Shown: piece by piece, positions 46,825-60,100 of the stretch
How positions within the stretch are numbered: the first letter of the stretch is position 1
Layout: every line of letters starts with the position of its first letter
Source of the DNA: Plantago ovata
Taxonomy: Eukaryota > Streptophyta > Magnoliopsida > Lamiales > Plantaginaceae
Direction of reading: 5' to 3'
Assembly: GCA_028274465.1 (NCBI GenBank)
Contig: CM051457.1
Span: 17,309,097 to 17,373,096, forward strand
DNA: 64,000 nt
Made by a program: the position numbers and the translations under genes
The notes under the pieces: generated by a model
Told to the model about the DNA's origin: nothing
The model's database searches: none
Seen by the model: only the letters and a program-made list of their open reading frames with translations

Positions 46825-47158
46825 CATGTGTGTACTTGACATGGCCGTACCAATCACCTTATCATTTGATTCAACTTATGTGACTGTTAGACTATAAGAT
46901 GAGACTAATTTGAAAAACTACTCTGTTAGCTTATTAAACAATAAGGTGACCGATCAACTACCAGACATTTTGTAAGCTTTTAGCCACCGGCTAGTGATAA
47001 TGCCAGAGCTAAAATACTAATGTCAAAGCAATTTGTGCATTTTAAGGAATGATTAGTGAATATAAAAGATAAATTGCTCTGACACTAGTAATTTCAGCTC
47101 TGGCATTATCAATAGCCTTAGCCACCTTATCAGTTGGTTTTTCCAAACATACACATGA
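46825..47158. mobile_element. MITE, ATCACCTTATC family, copy 2, host of a nested MULE
   Basis: The ends CATGTGTGTACTTGACATGG and, inverted from the right, CATGTGTATGTTTGGAAA form terminal repeats. The words ACCAATCACCTTATCA and ACAATAAGGTGACCGAT match copy 1 at 43.9 kb. It is interrupted by the 129-bp element at 46989-47117. Confidence 0.65.
46989..47117. mobile_element. 129-bp Mutator-like MITE with 9-bp target duplication
   Basis: Exact copies of TTAGCCACC flank it (46980-46988 and 47118-47126). TIRs of about 45 bp start GGCTAGTGATAATGCCAGAG on the left and, read inverted on the right, GGCTATTGATAATGCCAGAG. There are only about 30 bp between the arms. No coding capacity. Confidence 0.92.
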
Positions 47159-47587
47159 TAGTTAATGTCATTGAGGACAGTTTTTGTTTTTCGGACTTTC
47201 CAATTTGAGTTGGCGGATGTAAGTTAATGTTTATTCAATTCAATATATAATTTTCATTTTCTAAAAAAATAGAAAAACATACTCTCATAATAGACTAGAC
47301 AAGTTAAACTAACTCAACTCGTAATAGATTCAATGAGTGATCGCAAACGTTAAAAAAAAAAAAATTACTCTTGTGATTTTAGAGTAGAGAAGTTGACATT
47401 TGAGTGTTTGATTTGTCAGATTCTTCTAGAGGCTTTGCTAAAAAAAGTTACTTTTGTACTTTTATAGTAGAGAAGTTGAAATTTGAGTATTTGATTTGCC
47501 AACTTCTGCTCCTGTTGTACTTTTTTTTAAAAAAAACATGTAACTGTCAAAGTTGAGAAACATCTCAAATGATACTTTTGCCTTATA

Positions 47588-47957
47588 AGTGAGTGTTTGC
47601 ACATACTTATAGGATGTACTTTTGGACTACTTTTGGTAGAAGTTAAAAAAAGTTAATTTAGTAAGTGGGGAGTGTTTGATATTTTAATCTAAAATCATTT
47701 TGAAATCACAATACTAGAAGCTATAGTATTTGGTAAATTCATTCAATTAAAACACTTATTTTTATTTTTAGTTAAAAAGAATTACAATCTGCTAAAAGCA
47801 GGTAGAATCATGAATTTATATGCTCTCAAATTCTGACGGTTACCTGTTTTTTTCAGAAGAAGTTACAATAGAAGTTGTAAAATAAAATAATGAAAAACTA
47901 CTTTTAATACACCAAAATCACAAAAGTGATTTTCTAAGCATTTACAAACACTCACTA
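47588..47957. mobile_element. MITE-like element with GTGAGTGTTTG termini
   Basis: GTGAGTGTTTGCACATACTT at the left pairs with AGCATTTACAAACACTCAC at the right. The 370-bp interior is AT-rich and noncoding, with ACTTTTGG and CAAAAGT words in both halves. The target duplication was not resolved. Just upstream (47345-47510) is an imperfect direct repeat of about 105 bp around AGTAGAGAAGTTGAxATTTGAG. Confidence 0.5.
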
Positions 47958-48399
47958 GAATCACTAACTGACTGTTTTTTATCAAAATATCAAATACTCA
48001 TCACTTTTGGTTAAATAACTTTTATTAAACTTTCAGCAAAATCAAGTTAATCAGGTTTCAAAAGTATTTGCAAACAATCAATCCTAATAATAAAAAATAT
48101 ATTTTCATAATAAATTAACCGTTCTTGACTCAAGTGATAAAAGATTTGAGTCGTAAATATAAAATAAGACTGGTCAGATTAATATTTTAAGGAAAAAAAC
48201 AAAAAAACAAAACAAAACAAAACGAGTCCCCACCTTCAGATTGTCTCTGTTTTACTGACCCTTCCTTCTCTCCAAATTCCACACACAACTCCCAAAATCA
48301 AACCAACCCTCCCAATTACCCATTTTCTAACCCCCAAACCCTCTCCCATTCCCATTTCCTTGGATTCCACAAACCCTAACCCCCAAATTCCCCACCAAA

Positions 48400-49585
48400 A
48401 TGCACCAACCTCCCTCCTCCTCCGGCCACGCGCCACCTATCATCCCCGGCGATGACCTCACCGCATCCGCCCTCTTCGATTGGTCCGATTTCCTCGACTT
48501 CAACATAGACGAAACACTAAATGCCTCCTTCACCCACGCTCCGCCTCCTCCTCATCCGCCGCAACTTGACCAGCTCCAATTCGACCTCGCCGGAGTTGAC
48601 GTCGAAAGTCAACGCGCTGATAATCCGAAAGTCAGGAAGCGTGACCCGATGCTGGTGTGCCCTAACTTCCTTGCCGGTCGGATCCCCTGCGCGTGCCCGG
48701 AGCTGGACGCGCAGATGCTGGAGGAGGAGGATGTGGCGATGTTGCCGGGGAAAAAGAGGCCCAGGGCCTCGAGGGCTGCTGGGGGAAATCCGGCGAGGTG
48801 CCAGGTGCCTGGGTGCGAGGTGGATATAAGTGAGCTTAAAGGCTATCATAAGAGGCATAGGGTTTGTCTCAAGTGTGCAAATGCTAGTGTGGTGGTGCTT
48901 GATGGAGAGACCAAGAGGTACTGCCAGCAGTGTGGAAAGTAAGTCTCCTTCATTCTCTGTTTTTTTTTATTGTTTTTTTTTTAATTTTTAATTTTTTCTT
49001 TTTGTCTGATTGATTTGTCCTCTGAAGATGAGATTTTCGTTTTTAGTTTTTTTTTTTTCATTTACATATAGATCACTTGGCTATTGGTGAATGATCAATT
49101 GAATTTTTTTACTGATTAATTTTAGTTACCATATGCTGAACTAAATGTCAGCTGTCTTCTTAGTGGGTGTTAGCAACTGGTTAACTTACAGATGGAGATG
49201 TTTAATTTTGAGTGTTTCGGAAGCTAACTTTAACCCACATTATCTAATCTTTAGGTGGAAAACTGAAGTTGGTGAAGTTGCTCCAAACCAACTTCACCAG
49301 CTTAAATTAATTAAAGGAGGGTGAAGCTGTTGCAATCATCAGTCTGTGTGTTTGCTGATATTTTCGGATTTTGTTTAATGTTAGTGCTTCCCTATATTTT
49401 TGCTCTGCATTTGATGTTCAGGGTAATGGGAGGCTGGGAGCAGCCTGGGGTTGTTTGTGTGTCCCCTTTTTATTGAGTTTCTGTTTATAATGCTTCTCAG
49501 TTCTCACATTTTAGAGTCCCAGACTAGATGAGTTATTATAACAAATTGTTGGCCTCGATTTTGGAGAGGTTTATTGGGGATATTC

Positions 49586-49631
<46 letters not shown>

Positions 49632-52600
49632 TTTTTTTTTTGTGTGTGTGTGTGTGTGTGTTGGGGGGTTGCACCAGCTTCACCATCCTTGAAAAGTTGG
49701 GAGTTGGGACCAACTTCAACTTTAGCTTTTGCACCTTGAAAGTATGTAGTTTGTGGTAAGCTAAGATCACTCCAATAGGATCAATATATGAGGAAATTGC
49801 ATATTTGTATCACATTTTACAGCTGAATTTAAACAGAATTCGTGCTTGAATTGTTGTATTTTTGTTCACAGGTTCCATATCTTGCCAGACTTTGACGAGG
49901 GAAAGCGGAGTTGCCGGAGGAAATTAGAACGACACAACAATAGACGTCGAAGAAAACCTAATGATTCTAAAGGGGGTACGGATAGGGAAACCCAGCAGAA
50001 TATTGTTGCTGATGATATTAGTGGTGATGATGATATTGGAAAAGGTATTTTGACATTACACAATCTCTAGTTTCTTCTTAGATGTCTTGGTTGGATTCGA
50101 TACCCTTACTATGTTATCTAGACTCAGTACCCATACTTGGATTGGACAGTCCAGGTAACATAGAACACTACCTGATTCTGGTGTGGTGGGCCACATGCTT
50201 TTCCTTCGATGCCATTTTTTCTTTGTAACTTTATTATATAGTAGCTTTTGTCTAGTGGTGGTTCTCAACTTGGCTGGTTAGATACCCCTGAATAGTTTTT
50301 TTGATCAACCAGATGGCACATGTATAAGCAGTCAGAATGAAGAAAGAGAAACATTGTTAGACACGGAGGGACAAATACCCACACCATGCTCCGCTCCTAT
50401 TTCACAGAATTTCCAAAATGATAGTGCTGCATCGCTCGCTACATCTGATGTAATTTATATCGATGGGGATAAACAGAATTCACAATTCAAACGGTCACCA
50501 TCTTATTCTGAGAATAAGAGTAATTACTCTTCTGTGGTATGACCAATGCCTTGTTGCAAAAGCTTCGTCGTTTATTTCCCTTTTTTGCTGTTGTTATCGT
50601 TATCTAGCTTAATTAATATTCGCTATGTTAATGTCTTTGGCAGTGCCCTACTGGTCGGATATCCTTCAAGCTTTATGATTGGAATCCAGCTGAATTTCCT
50701 CGCCGGCTTCGACATCAAGTATTCTAAAGATTATTATTGCAGTTTAGTGTATGGGAGAGAAATATGTAACTTCTGTTTGTGTAAGAGACGTGACTGACTA
50801 TTAATAACATGTGTTTAACTACTTCGACAGATATTTCAATGGTTGGCTAGCATGCCTGTGGAATTGGAGGGTTATATTCGTCCTGGCTGTACAATTTTGA
50901 CAGCATTTATTGCTGCGCCACAACCAGTGTGGGTCAAGGTATTCCTGTCCATTCCTTCTCCCAGCTTTTTCTTGTGTTTTTATCCTTTGGTTTTGTTTCT
51001 GGTTATCCTTTGTGGGGATTGGGTGAGGCCACTGAAAATAAACTTACTCATGCTCCTGTATGGTCGGATTATTTTGAATGTAACTGCCTGTTTAAATAAG
51101 AAAAATGAAATCATCTTCACTGTAAGATTTGTCCGAGTTTAATCAGTGATGCAACTTTGTGTGGTTTATACATCCTTTATTATGGCATGATGATTGTGAT
51201 GTCTTTGCATTCTGCAGTTGCTTGAAGAACCAGCGCTTAATATTAAAAACCTAGTTACCTCACCTGGGAGCATGTTGTCTGGAAGAGGCACAATGCTGGT
51301 TTATCTAAATGACATGATATTCCGTATTATCAAAGGTCTGTTTGCTTCTTAATCCATAATGCACCTCCTACGATGCTTTTACTTTATGACCCTAGTTTAA
51401 CTTCAAATGGTAGTTAATCTTTTAGGGATGTGCTCAATGCTCATAGGAAACTTAAGATTTTCTGCAGTTTTAATTACCAAAGTAATACAGAATTCTGTTG
51501 CAAGATAAAATTGTTTATTCTAAGATTATCATTAGTTGTGTAGTCCACACTGTAAGACCATATCATAATTTGCAGTAAGAATGGTGAACAAGAAACACAT
51601 TGTCCTACATGTATGGATGCCTGGAGGAGTGTTCCACCCAAGACCTGATTAAAATACTAAGACTGATAGTTGAGTTGTTTAAACTACATGATATGCACAA
51701 TTAACTATCTTTTGGTGATTTGCCTGGATGAGAGGAAGTGAGGAACAGTCCATTTATTTTGTCATGAGCAGCGAAGTTAATGGACAAATACTTGAAGCAG
51801 ACCATATCAATTCTGGTTTAAGTTTCTAAATAGCTGGATTTATGCCTTTTTGGATCAGATGCAACTTCAGTGGTAGAAGTCAAAGTGAAAGCTCAGGCTC
51901 CACAACTTCATTATGTCTATCCAACTTTCTTTGAAGCTGGCAAGCCAATGGAATTTGTGGCATGTGGAAGCAACCTACTTCAACCAAAATTCCGGTATGC
52001 TGTTTAATCCATTTGTGTTGCCCATGTTGAAAAGTCATCCCATACATTTTCTTAATAATTGTGATCAACAACCAAAGAGAAATCTATATATTGCATTGCA
52101 TGAACTAAGCCACCAAATAAGGTTGATGTAGGCCACAAGATAATAGATACATGATCCGGAAAGGCTTAGAATTCTTAAGTCAGAAAAGATTCTGGGACCG
52201 TTTTTTGTTATCATGTGCTTGTGTTTATAGTAATATATACTACCGTTAAGATCTTCTTTCTATCGTTCCTTGCATTACTTGTTGGTAGACACGTCTAGTA
52301 CCCTGAATTGGTACATAGGGAGATCAATAAGGATAAAATCTTCCACTGTATGTCATGCATTTTTTTTCTCTCAGCATAGCAGAGGGATTTCTGAACTAAT
52401 TTGGAGTACAATAAGTAATTAAAATGTTGGGAGTACTGTTGAGTGGTCTCATGTTTCTGCGTGATAGGTAAAATGGGGGGCAAAAAGATGGAAATTTTCC
52501 CCGAAAACAAGCACTTGCCTTGTAGTATATTGTAATAAAAAGACACTGGTTGAGGTACCTATTGACGTACCTCTTTACTATATTCATATCTGCGAAATGT

Positions 52601-54203
52601 TGGAATTCATATTGATCATGGATGTCAAGTACTATGATGGGTTCCACGTTTCAGGGGTTGGTATTTTTCACTGTACATATTTGTCTTACTCTAGCAACCA
52701 TCTTGAGGGAGATTCATGTATCATAGACCAATATCATTCCCTGTGTTCAAGTTATTTTATTTCTTCTTGTACTTGTGATGTTCTTGGCACCGACTTACTT
52801 TGATGTTCATGCAGGCTGCTTGTTTCAGTTTCTGGACAATACCTTGCATACAAGATTTCTGTTTCATCCCCTTGCTGTGCTAAACAGAATACTAGCAGTT
52901 TGAACCATCAATTGTTGAACATACATGTCCCTGTATCTGATATGTATATGTGTGGTCCCGTGTTTATAGAGGTGTGGCTGTGATCTCCTCAAATTTGATC
53001 TTTTGCACATATGTCAGCTTTTGAAACATTCTTGACACATTGTCATCTTTGCAGGTTGAAAACCAGTCTGGCTTATCGAACTTCATACCTATTCTTGTTG
53101 GTGACAAAAAAATTTGTGCAGAGATGGAGATCCTACAACAGAAATTCGAGACAGGTCTCTTCCCTGAAGAACAGTTGTGTGAATGTGAATTTCTTGCCAC
53201 AAGACAAGCACAGTTCTCGGAGTTTGTATTAGATGTAGCATGGTCACTTAGGAAACCTGTCCCAGAGCAAAAGTTGACTTATTTTCACCTGCAAAGACTC
53301 AACAATTTATTGAGTTCGTTAATAAAATTGGAGTCTTCCATCATTTTGGGGAGAGTATTCTGCTCCTTGAAGTCTGCAATGGATAACAATTTGGTTGCTG
53401 ATGTTCCTGAGGATGAGATAAAATTATTACGACAGAATATGGATATTGCACGAATTATATTTGACGACAGATTAGAAGGGAAAGATTCGTCAATGATGCC
53501 TTTGTCAAATGGAAGCTTTCACAGTCGGAGCCTCCTCGATGGTAACCACCTAGTTGTTCCTAGTAAGGTGAGTGATAAAATATCTTAAACTTACATCATC
53601 ATTACTTGACATGGAAGTGCCAGTTTCATCTTTATGCTTGATTTACTTTCATGTTGTTTGTGGACATGCATACTGTCCAGTGCAGGGTCTAATGGCACAT
53701 GTTAAATTGTTTGTGCTTCGCTTTGCGCCTTTCCTAGCATTTGAGTATGATAAAATGTTAGAAGGTTATGCCACTGAAACACATAGCCGCAATAGTATTG
53801 AGGAGTTATCTAGCATGATTATCATTCGCCTTTGATGCGTATTACTACAAGTTACAGATTAGGATGTTTATCTCTGTTTTCTGCATTAATAAATGGATCA
53901 AGATTTGTTCTACAGGATGATTCGATGGCAGTGAAGAATGCAATGGTGACTCAGATGCTCTCCTCGTTTGTTGATGAAGGTGCAACAGTTCCACTTTTAA
54001 ATGGAAATCTGGTTATGTATCAACAACGGCCAGGAATGTTGAGCAGTCGTCGGTTAAGGAGAACGTTTTTGAGGTCACGTCCGCTTATCATGGCAGTTGC
54101 AGTGATTGGTGTCTGTTTTGGAATATGTGCAGTATTCCTCCATCCCCAAAAGGTTGGTCAAATTGCCACAACTATACGGAGATGTTTAATTAGCAACTCC
54201 TGA
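48400..54203 (+). CDS. SPL7: Squamosa promoter-binding-like protein 7, copper response regulator
   Basis: This SBP-box transcription factor switches on copper uptake and copper-saving genes, including miR398/miR408, in low copper by binding GTAC cores. Exons: 48400-48938, 49872-50044, 50313-50536, 50644-50718, 50831-50938, 51218-51335, 51859-51994, 52815-52971, 53055-53567 and 53916-54203 (777 codons, 776 residues; the Arabidopsis protein is slightly longer). The SBP domain spans about 132-208. Site 1 is Cys134, Cys139, Cys156 and Cys159, where most SBP proteins have His at the last position. Site 2 is Cys175, Cys178, His182 and Cys194. The basic nuclear signal [18 protein letters not shown] overlaps it. 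Downstream, [33 protein letters not shown] and [10 protein letters not shown] are long-SPL signatures. A hydrophobic segment at about 738-756 near the C-terminus fits the membrane anchor described for SPL7. Intron 1 (933 bp) carries a (TTA)n-(T)n-(TG)n tract. Confidence 0.95.
49164..49345. repeat. Possible decayed MITE in SPL7 intron 1
   Basis: GTGGGTGTTAGCAACTGGTT and the oppositely placed GTTGCAATCATC...GTGTTTGC ends, plus the internal words AGTTGGTGAAGTTGC and AACTTCACCAGC, resemble the MITE at 35.9 kb. Heavily diverged. Confidence 0.35.
49585..49660. repeat. Compound microsatellite (TTA)n(T)n(TG)n in SPL7 intron 1
   Basis: About 14 TTA/ATT units, then a run of T, then about nine TG units. 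Expected to vary in length between individuals. The apparent open frame across it is meaningless. Confidence 0.95.
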
Positions 54204-56828
54204 GTCCTGGCGTTGGTAAACAATTTTGCATTCTTCCATCTCATGTATATTGCACATATGAGAAAGTACCAGCATGCTGTAGATTTTAATGTATGCCGTG
54301 CTGGAAGACAAAGTCTGCAATGCCGCTTGCGCTGTGCTTCTGCTCGCCATATAATAACTTGCGGTATAAGAGTAATGTAATCATCAGTTTTACAGCCAGC
54401 TTGCTGTTGTATTAGTAATCAGAAAAAAACAGAAATGTTCAGCTAACATACTGCATTCTTGTAGACAATTTAATTACCCCACGGGGAATAATTCAGTGTT
54501 TGTTAGGCCATCTTGTTTATAATGTCCCAAATGTTGTACTACAAATAAACTTTGTTTTTATATACTAGTAAAGTTATATATAACAGTATATTTGCTGATT
54601 TTAATTCTACACTCTAGAATATTTCCCAGGTTTTTGACTTGTGAGTTTTAATTTCATACTCTCCGGACTCGCTGTATGCATGCCATTATTGTCTTTATTG
54701 ACACGGGTCGCTGGATTTGAGATCCCTTTGTGCTTATAATGAAAACAGAACCGTAAACTAATGACTCGATTCAGTCGCTTGGTTAAAACTTAAAAAGAAA
54801 CAATTACACACACTTGTAATCACATTGGGTCCAAATTTGTGCCTAAGCCTCTGAGTTTAGGACCTATTCAAGCTGTGACAATCAGGTGGTAGGCGTTCTA
54901 ACAAGTATTAGAATTAAAATGTCAGTTATTCTCAAGCTGATAGAATGATGCACAATAAATACAATAGGGACCAGTCTATATGGATCAAATAAAATATAAA
55001 CTCGTTTGTATCATTTCTCTATTTATCTATTAATAATATTTTACCTTTTCCAAAAAAAATAAAATATATTATTGATAATTATTTACTCCATAAATACTTC
55101 AATATTACTACTAAGTACTAACCATTCAATATGGCAGAATTTGTCCAAGTTCATGTACAGAGACCCTTCAACTTCTACTAACTCTGGATTCACGCAAATA
55201 TGGAGGAGAGTAACTCATAAATATTCGTTCCGAGTTAATTTACGTGCTATTTAAGGGAATACAAAGTTAAAAAATACTTTTAACTTTATAAATTTTGATA
55301 CTATCGAAAATTTTAATCTTGACATTTTTGTATCTAAATTTATGTTCTACTTTGCACATACTGTATATACCGAAACTTCATAATTTTTGATATAGTAAAT
55401 CTAAACTTCAATTTTTGAACAAACCCATAAATTTTACAAAAATATTAGTATTGGTTGAGACGTAAAATCACATGAATTGTACTACGTGGAGGATCTTGGC
55501 ATCATCGATAAGTCATCAAGCAGTAGTTCGTTATAAAACGCACGAATTGGACGTCCTCCAACGATAGTTGACTCATAAAGGAATAATAGGTCGTCAAGAA
55601 TGAGAAGAATTAAGAACGTTCATGGATGAACATGAAAGAGAGAAAGAACCAGAAAAAAAAGCTTCGGGGAATATTTCTATGTATTAAATCATCAATCAAA
55701 GTGTAAATAAAACAATGAATTTGGTAGATCTTATATAGTAGCTCAGACCTGACACGACTAGACCTCTAAAGACATAATTAACCAATAGTAAAAACACCTG
55801 ATGACATATGACATGCAGTGCATAAATAAAAGGGATTAAGATTTAATTAGATAAAGATAATTAGATCTCATCCAAGTTCAACCTTATCCATGCATAGTCG
55901 TACTTCAACTAAATAACTAAATCAACTAAGATAACTAAGCACTCCTCGTATCCCACAAACTAACCACGGCCAAGTGTGTTGGGAATCCTTAAATCCCTGC
56001 CTACTCTTTTCATTCATACATAAGTTATTTTAAAATAGAAAAGAAATATGTTGATGCTCTTATCGTAACTTTCCTCAATTTCCAATGAGCCCTAAGTTCT
56101 CCAATCGGGCAATAAAAGTCATTAAATCATAAAAATCAAATGCTTTAATTTGAATAAATTAATATATACATATTTATTTTGTCATTTAATAATATTTACA
56201 ATATTTACATATGTGACACGTGAAACTTACACTATATTATAGTGTACAATAACTTTTCCAAAATGAGTAAAAAATAACATCAGACCATATAGATATGTAA
56301 GAAAAAAAAATACATTTTTAGTATTTTTTAAAATTTTGTTATCAATATAATTTAGGTGTAATATACGAATTAAACATGATTAATTACCGTTGATCAAAGA
56401 GGAAGTTTATAATGAAATGGAGTAAGTAATAATTTCATTACATTAATGTCAAAATTAAAGTTCAAATACATCAAAAAAATTGATAAAATTGAGTCACTAC
56501 ATTTTAACTTTTAACCCACAATGTAATTACATGGTTAATAAATGGAGTAACATTTAATGGTGATTATGATAATAATAATCAATAATATACATTTTTGGGA
56601 CTTGGAGGAGATCCCTAAATAAAACCTCTATAGACTCCATAATAATAAGTGGTCTATCATATTCATCCCAACCGTCAAGACAGACAATAAAAATGGCAAA
56701 ATATCCAAATTAACTCTGCTTTCATCACTCCTTACGTGGTCTTGACCTTTAACACAAAGTGATTTCTTTGTCTTCTTCTATTCTATTCTGTCTCTATGAA
56801 AATCATTCCTCAAAGTTGGAAACTTTCA
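54204..56828. other. Intergenic region between SPL7 and the LEC14B-like gene
   Basis: About 2.6 kb with no supportable gene. The first 350 bp is probably the SPL7 3' UTR. The rest is AT-rich. The last 150 bp should contain the promoter and transcription start of the WD40 gene. Confidence 0.5.
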
Positions 56829-56829
56829 G

Positions 56830-57007
56830 GTAATACTCAGCACCCCTTTTCTTCCTTCAATCGATGCTTCTTGCTCTAACAAGTAACAACCCCATTCTTG
56901 TTCTTTTCTGGACTATTGTTTTCTTGATTATAATGTAAACATATTTGATTCTGATATTTATGCACGAAATCCAGCTCAGACTAGCTGATTGATACCTTTT
57001 TTTGCAG
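56830..57007 (+). other. 5' UTR intron of the LEC14B-like gene
   Basis: Donor TTTCAG/GTAATACT at 56830 and acceptor TTTTTTTGCAG at 57007 precede the ATG at 57174 by about 170 bp. The segment between is pyrimidine-rich, with no ATG-led frame of note. Confidence 0.55.
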
Positions 57008-57173
57008 GATTGCATTGAAATTTTGAAGAATTGTTTGGGAGAAATTGTGGAATCAGTTTTTATTTAGGGGTTTTAGTATAAGTATATGACTTGATTGAGC
57101 TCCTGTATTGGAAGGGGTTTTGCTTTACAAATTACAAGTTAGCCTTTTTGATATTCTCAGTTAGTTCAAGAAA

Positions 57174-60100
57174 ATGAGTAGGTACAGAAGATACTTTGAT
57201 ATCAGTGATTGCACTAATGTGCCTGGAGGATCAAATGCACCACAGGGTTGTTCTGATGAAGATTTTGCTCAAATTACTAAGATTAAGTCCACCCCACATA
57301 GACGTCTCACTAGGGTATTGCCCGGGGGTGCAAACTTACCTGGCACTAGACTACCTGTTTCACCTGTGAGAATGTTGATGGGAAGGGAAACTAATTATAC
57401 TGGAAGAGGGACGTTTTCGGCGGCTGATTCTTGTCATGTGCTCAGCCGGTATTTGCCTGTGAATGGTCCCTCTGTGATAGATAAGATGAAAAGTTGTGCC
57501 TATGTGTCTCAATTTTCTACGGACGGGTCTCTCTTTGTTGCTGGATTCCAGGTATTGTTAAGGATGTGATTTCAAAGTTTAAGTTGGTTCACCTGCTCAT
57601 ATTGGTTTGTGGTTTGTACAGGAAAGCCACATTAGGATTTATGATGTTGATTTGGGGTGGAAAATTCACAAGGACATTCGTGCGAGGAGCTTGAGGTGGA
57701 CAATCACTGATACTTCACTTTCACCAGATCGCCGTTTTCTTGTAAGCCTTTTTATGATATGCAAAGTTTTTGATTACTCTGTGCTGTATCTTCACATTCA
57801 AAGGGGCACAGTAAATAATTTTAGGTGGAAATATCATACTATTGTTTCATAGTTGAATTGTTGGGGTGGAGTTGAAATTATTTTTATTTTAGTGGGTGTT
57901 GAGAACAGAGCACCAAAATAAGCTGGGGAACTAGTGCAATGAAGCAAAGTTAACAAAAGAACACATAGAATTATGTGGTTCCGTTCATTAGCCTCTATCT
58001 TCATGGAGAAAGATAAATTTTATTATGTATTGAGACTTGAGAGATCTATCTTGGACTTTCATGGTCTAGCCCCCAAGTTTGTAACACTATATATGTTGGG
58101 AGGAAACTGCACATGAACCAAATTTAACATGAAATCTTATTCCTACTGGGATTCAGATAACCACTCTCAGACCGTATAGAACTTGGAGTTGATTTTGATC
58201 ATATTTCAAGAGTCTTAATTCATGTCATTCAAGAAGAAATGAGTAAGAGAGGGAGGGAGTAATCAATCAGATACCTACTGCTTTACAACACCATTAAGGA
58301 GACAAGAAATAATACCCTATTCATGCAGGACCCAAGACCTCTTACTAAGGAGGGCTTGTAGATTGATGTTTTTGGTGCCATTGCCTGATATAAGGAACTG
58401 AATTCTATTGATAATTTGATATGCTAGTCTACATGATTTACAGTGAAATGGCTTGTGCGCGTGCTCTTGGGCCTAAATTTTTGCATTGCCTCGTGACATA
58501 AGCGGGAGCTTTCTTTCTTATTTTGTTTGATCTCTATGCAACTGTTGCAGGTTTATGCAAGTATTTCACCTGTTGTCCATATTGTTGATGTTGGATCTTC
58601 TACAAAAGACTCTCAAGCAAACGTGACGGTGTGTATTCCAAACTGTTGTGTTACTTTCTCCATAATAAATGACGGGCGTATATGCTGAGGAAATGTTATA
58701 TATGTTGATTGTTATAACATGGGGTAAATACATTGTTGGTTACTACCAGATGGATTAAAGCTAAATAAATAGTTGATGGTTTAATGAAATCACACTACAG
58801 AAGCTGACTTATTCAAATAAGAATCAGAAATACCAACCCTGGAACATTTATAGGTGAATGGTTTGTTAGGGGTGAGCCTTGCCGCAATGTACTACAGATC
58901 ATGGGTTTATGCTTTTTATACAACCTCTTTGCAAAAAATGCAAGTGTAAAGCCTGCCGCACAACCCCCTTATCACTTGCATTAGTACTGAAATCTGTCCT
59001 GCTTGCTAGGGATTATGCTTTTTATGCACGTTAGCCCAGAAATTTATATCACTTCTTTTTGTAATCAGGAAATTCATGAAGGTCTGGAGTTCTCTTCCAA
59101 TGCTGGTGATTATGATGATTACTCTTTTGGCATCTTCTCGGTGAAATTTTCAACAGATGGGAAGGAAATTGTAGCAGCGAGTAGTGATGAATCAATATAT
59201 GTATATGATCTTGAAGCAAGAAGGCTAAGCCTCAAAATTCCTGCTCATGAGGTAATCATAATGCACCTGTGTTCATAATGATAATTATGTTTAGTCTTAC
59301 ATCCAGGCTTGTATACTCTCTCATAAGTTTCAATGTAAATTATACTGGAAACTTGTAACGCTTCTTTGTTGTGGCATGCAAAAAGTGTTTTCTAGCTGCC
59401 TTCACAATTAAGTTTTGAAGCAAACTTGTACGGTTAGGACTTCGTGTGGGTGGTGGGGAGTAGCTTTTAAATGGTTGAGTTGTGTTTACCGACTCCTTGC
59501 CCTCAAAGGGGTGTACTGTGTAGTGCACCTTTGATTTGCTGGCAAACACTTTACCAGAAATTTGTTTGGGAGAGTGTAAAATGCACTCCTAAGTATAAGA
59601 TAAGGGCACATTGGACATTCCATGAAATTGAAATTTGGTGGCAAACTGCTTATTTCGGGGGTTTATGCAATTGCCTTTTTTCTTGAATGGAGATGAAAAT
59701 ACATGTAGAGTGTAATTTAGTTTTGAGAGATATCATCATAACAAATTTCTTATAAAAATATAGTCCTGTATAATATGCTTCCATTGAACTATTTATCATT
59801 CATGAAGGTATTGTTGGGCTTCATTGCTGCCTAGTGTGAGTTGGGAGAAGATTTGTCTGTTGCGTTCTTAATTTGCAGACTGATATTATTGTCGTTAAAT
59901 CATCAAGTTATTTGGTTTCTGTTTTATCTTTTTATTGTAATTTGTTTGTATCGTATGCAGTTCATTTTCTGCTTGCTGATAAACTTGAGGTACTGAAGCT
60001 TGTATTTGGAATTCTTTATTGCAGTCTGATGTCAATGCAGTATGCTTTGCTGATGAAAGTGGCCATATTATTTATTCGGGCAGTGACGATCACCTTTGCA

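Noticed and set aside
48236-48858. Minus-strand frames opposite SPL7 exon 1
   Set aside because: Antisense shadows of the GC-rich first exon, which encodes the conserved SBP domain on the plus strand.
49574-49759. Tyr/Phe/Val-rich frame
   Set aside because: Created by the (TTA)n(T)n(TG)n microsatellite in SPL7 intron 1.
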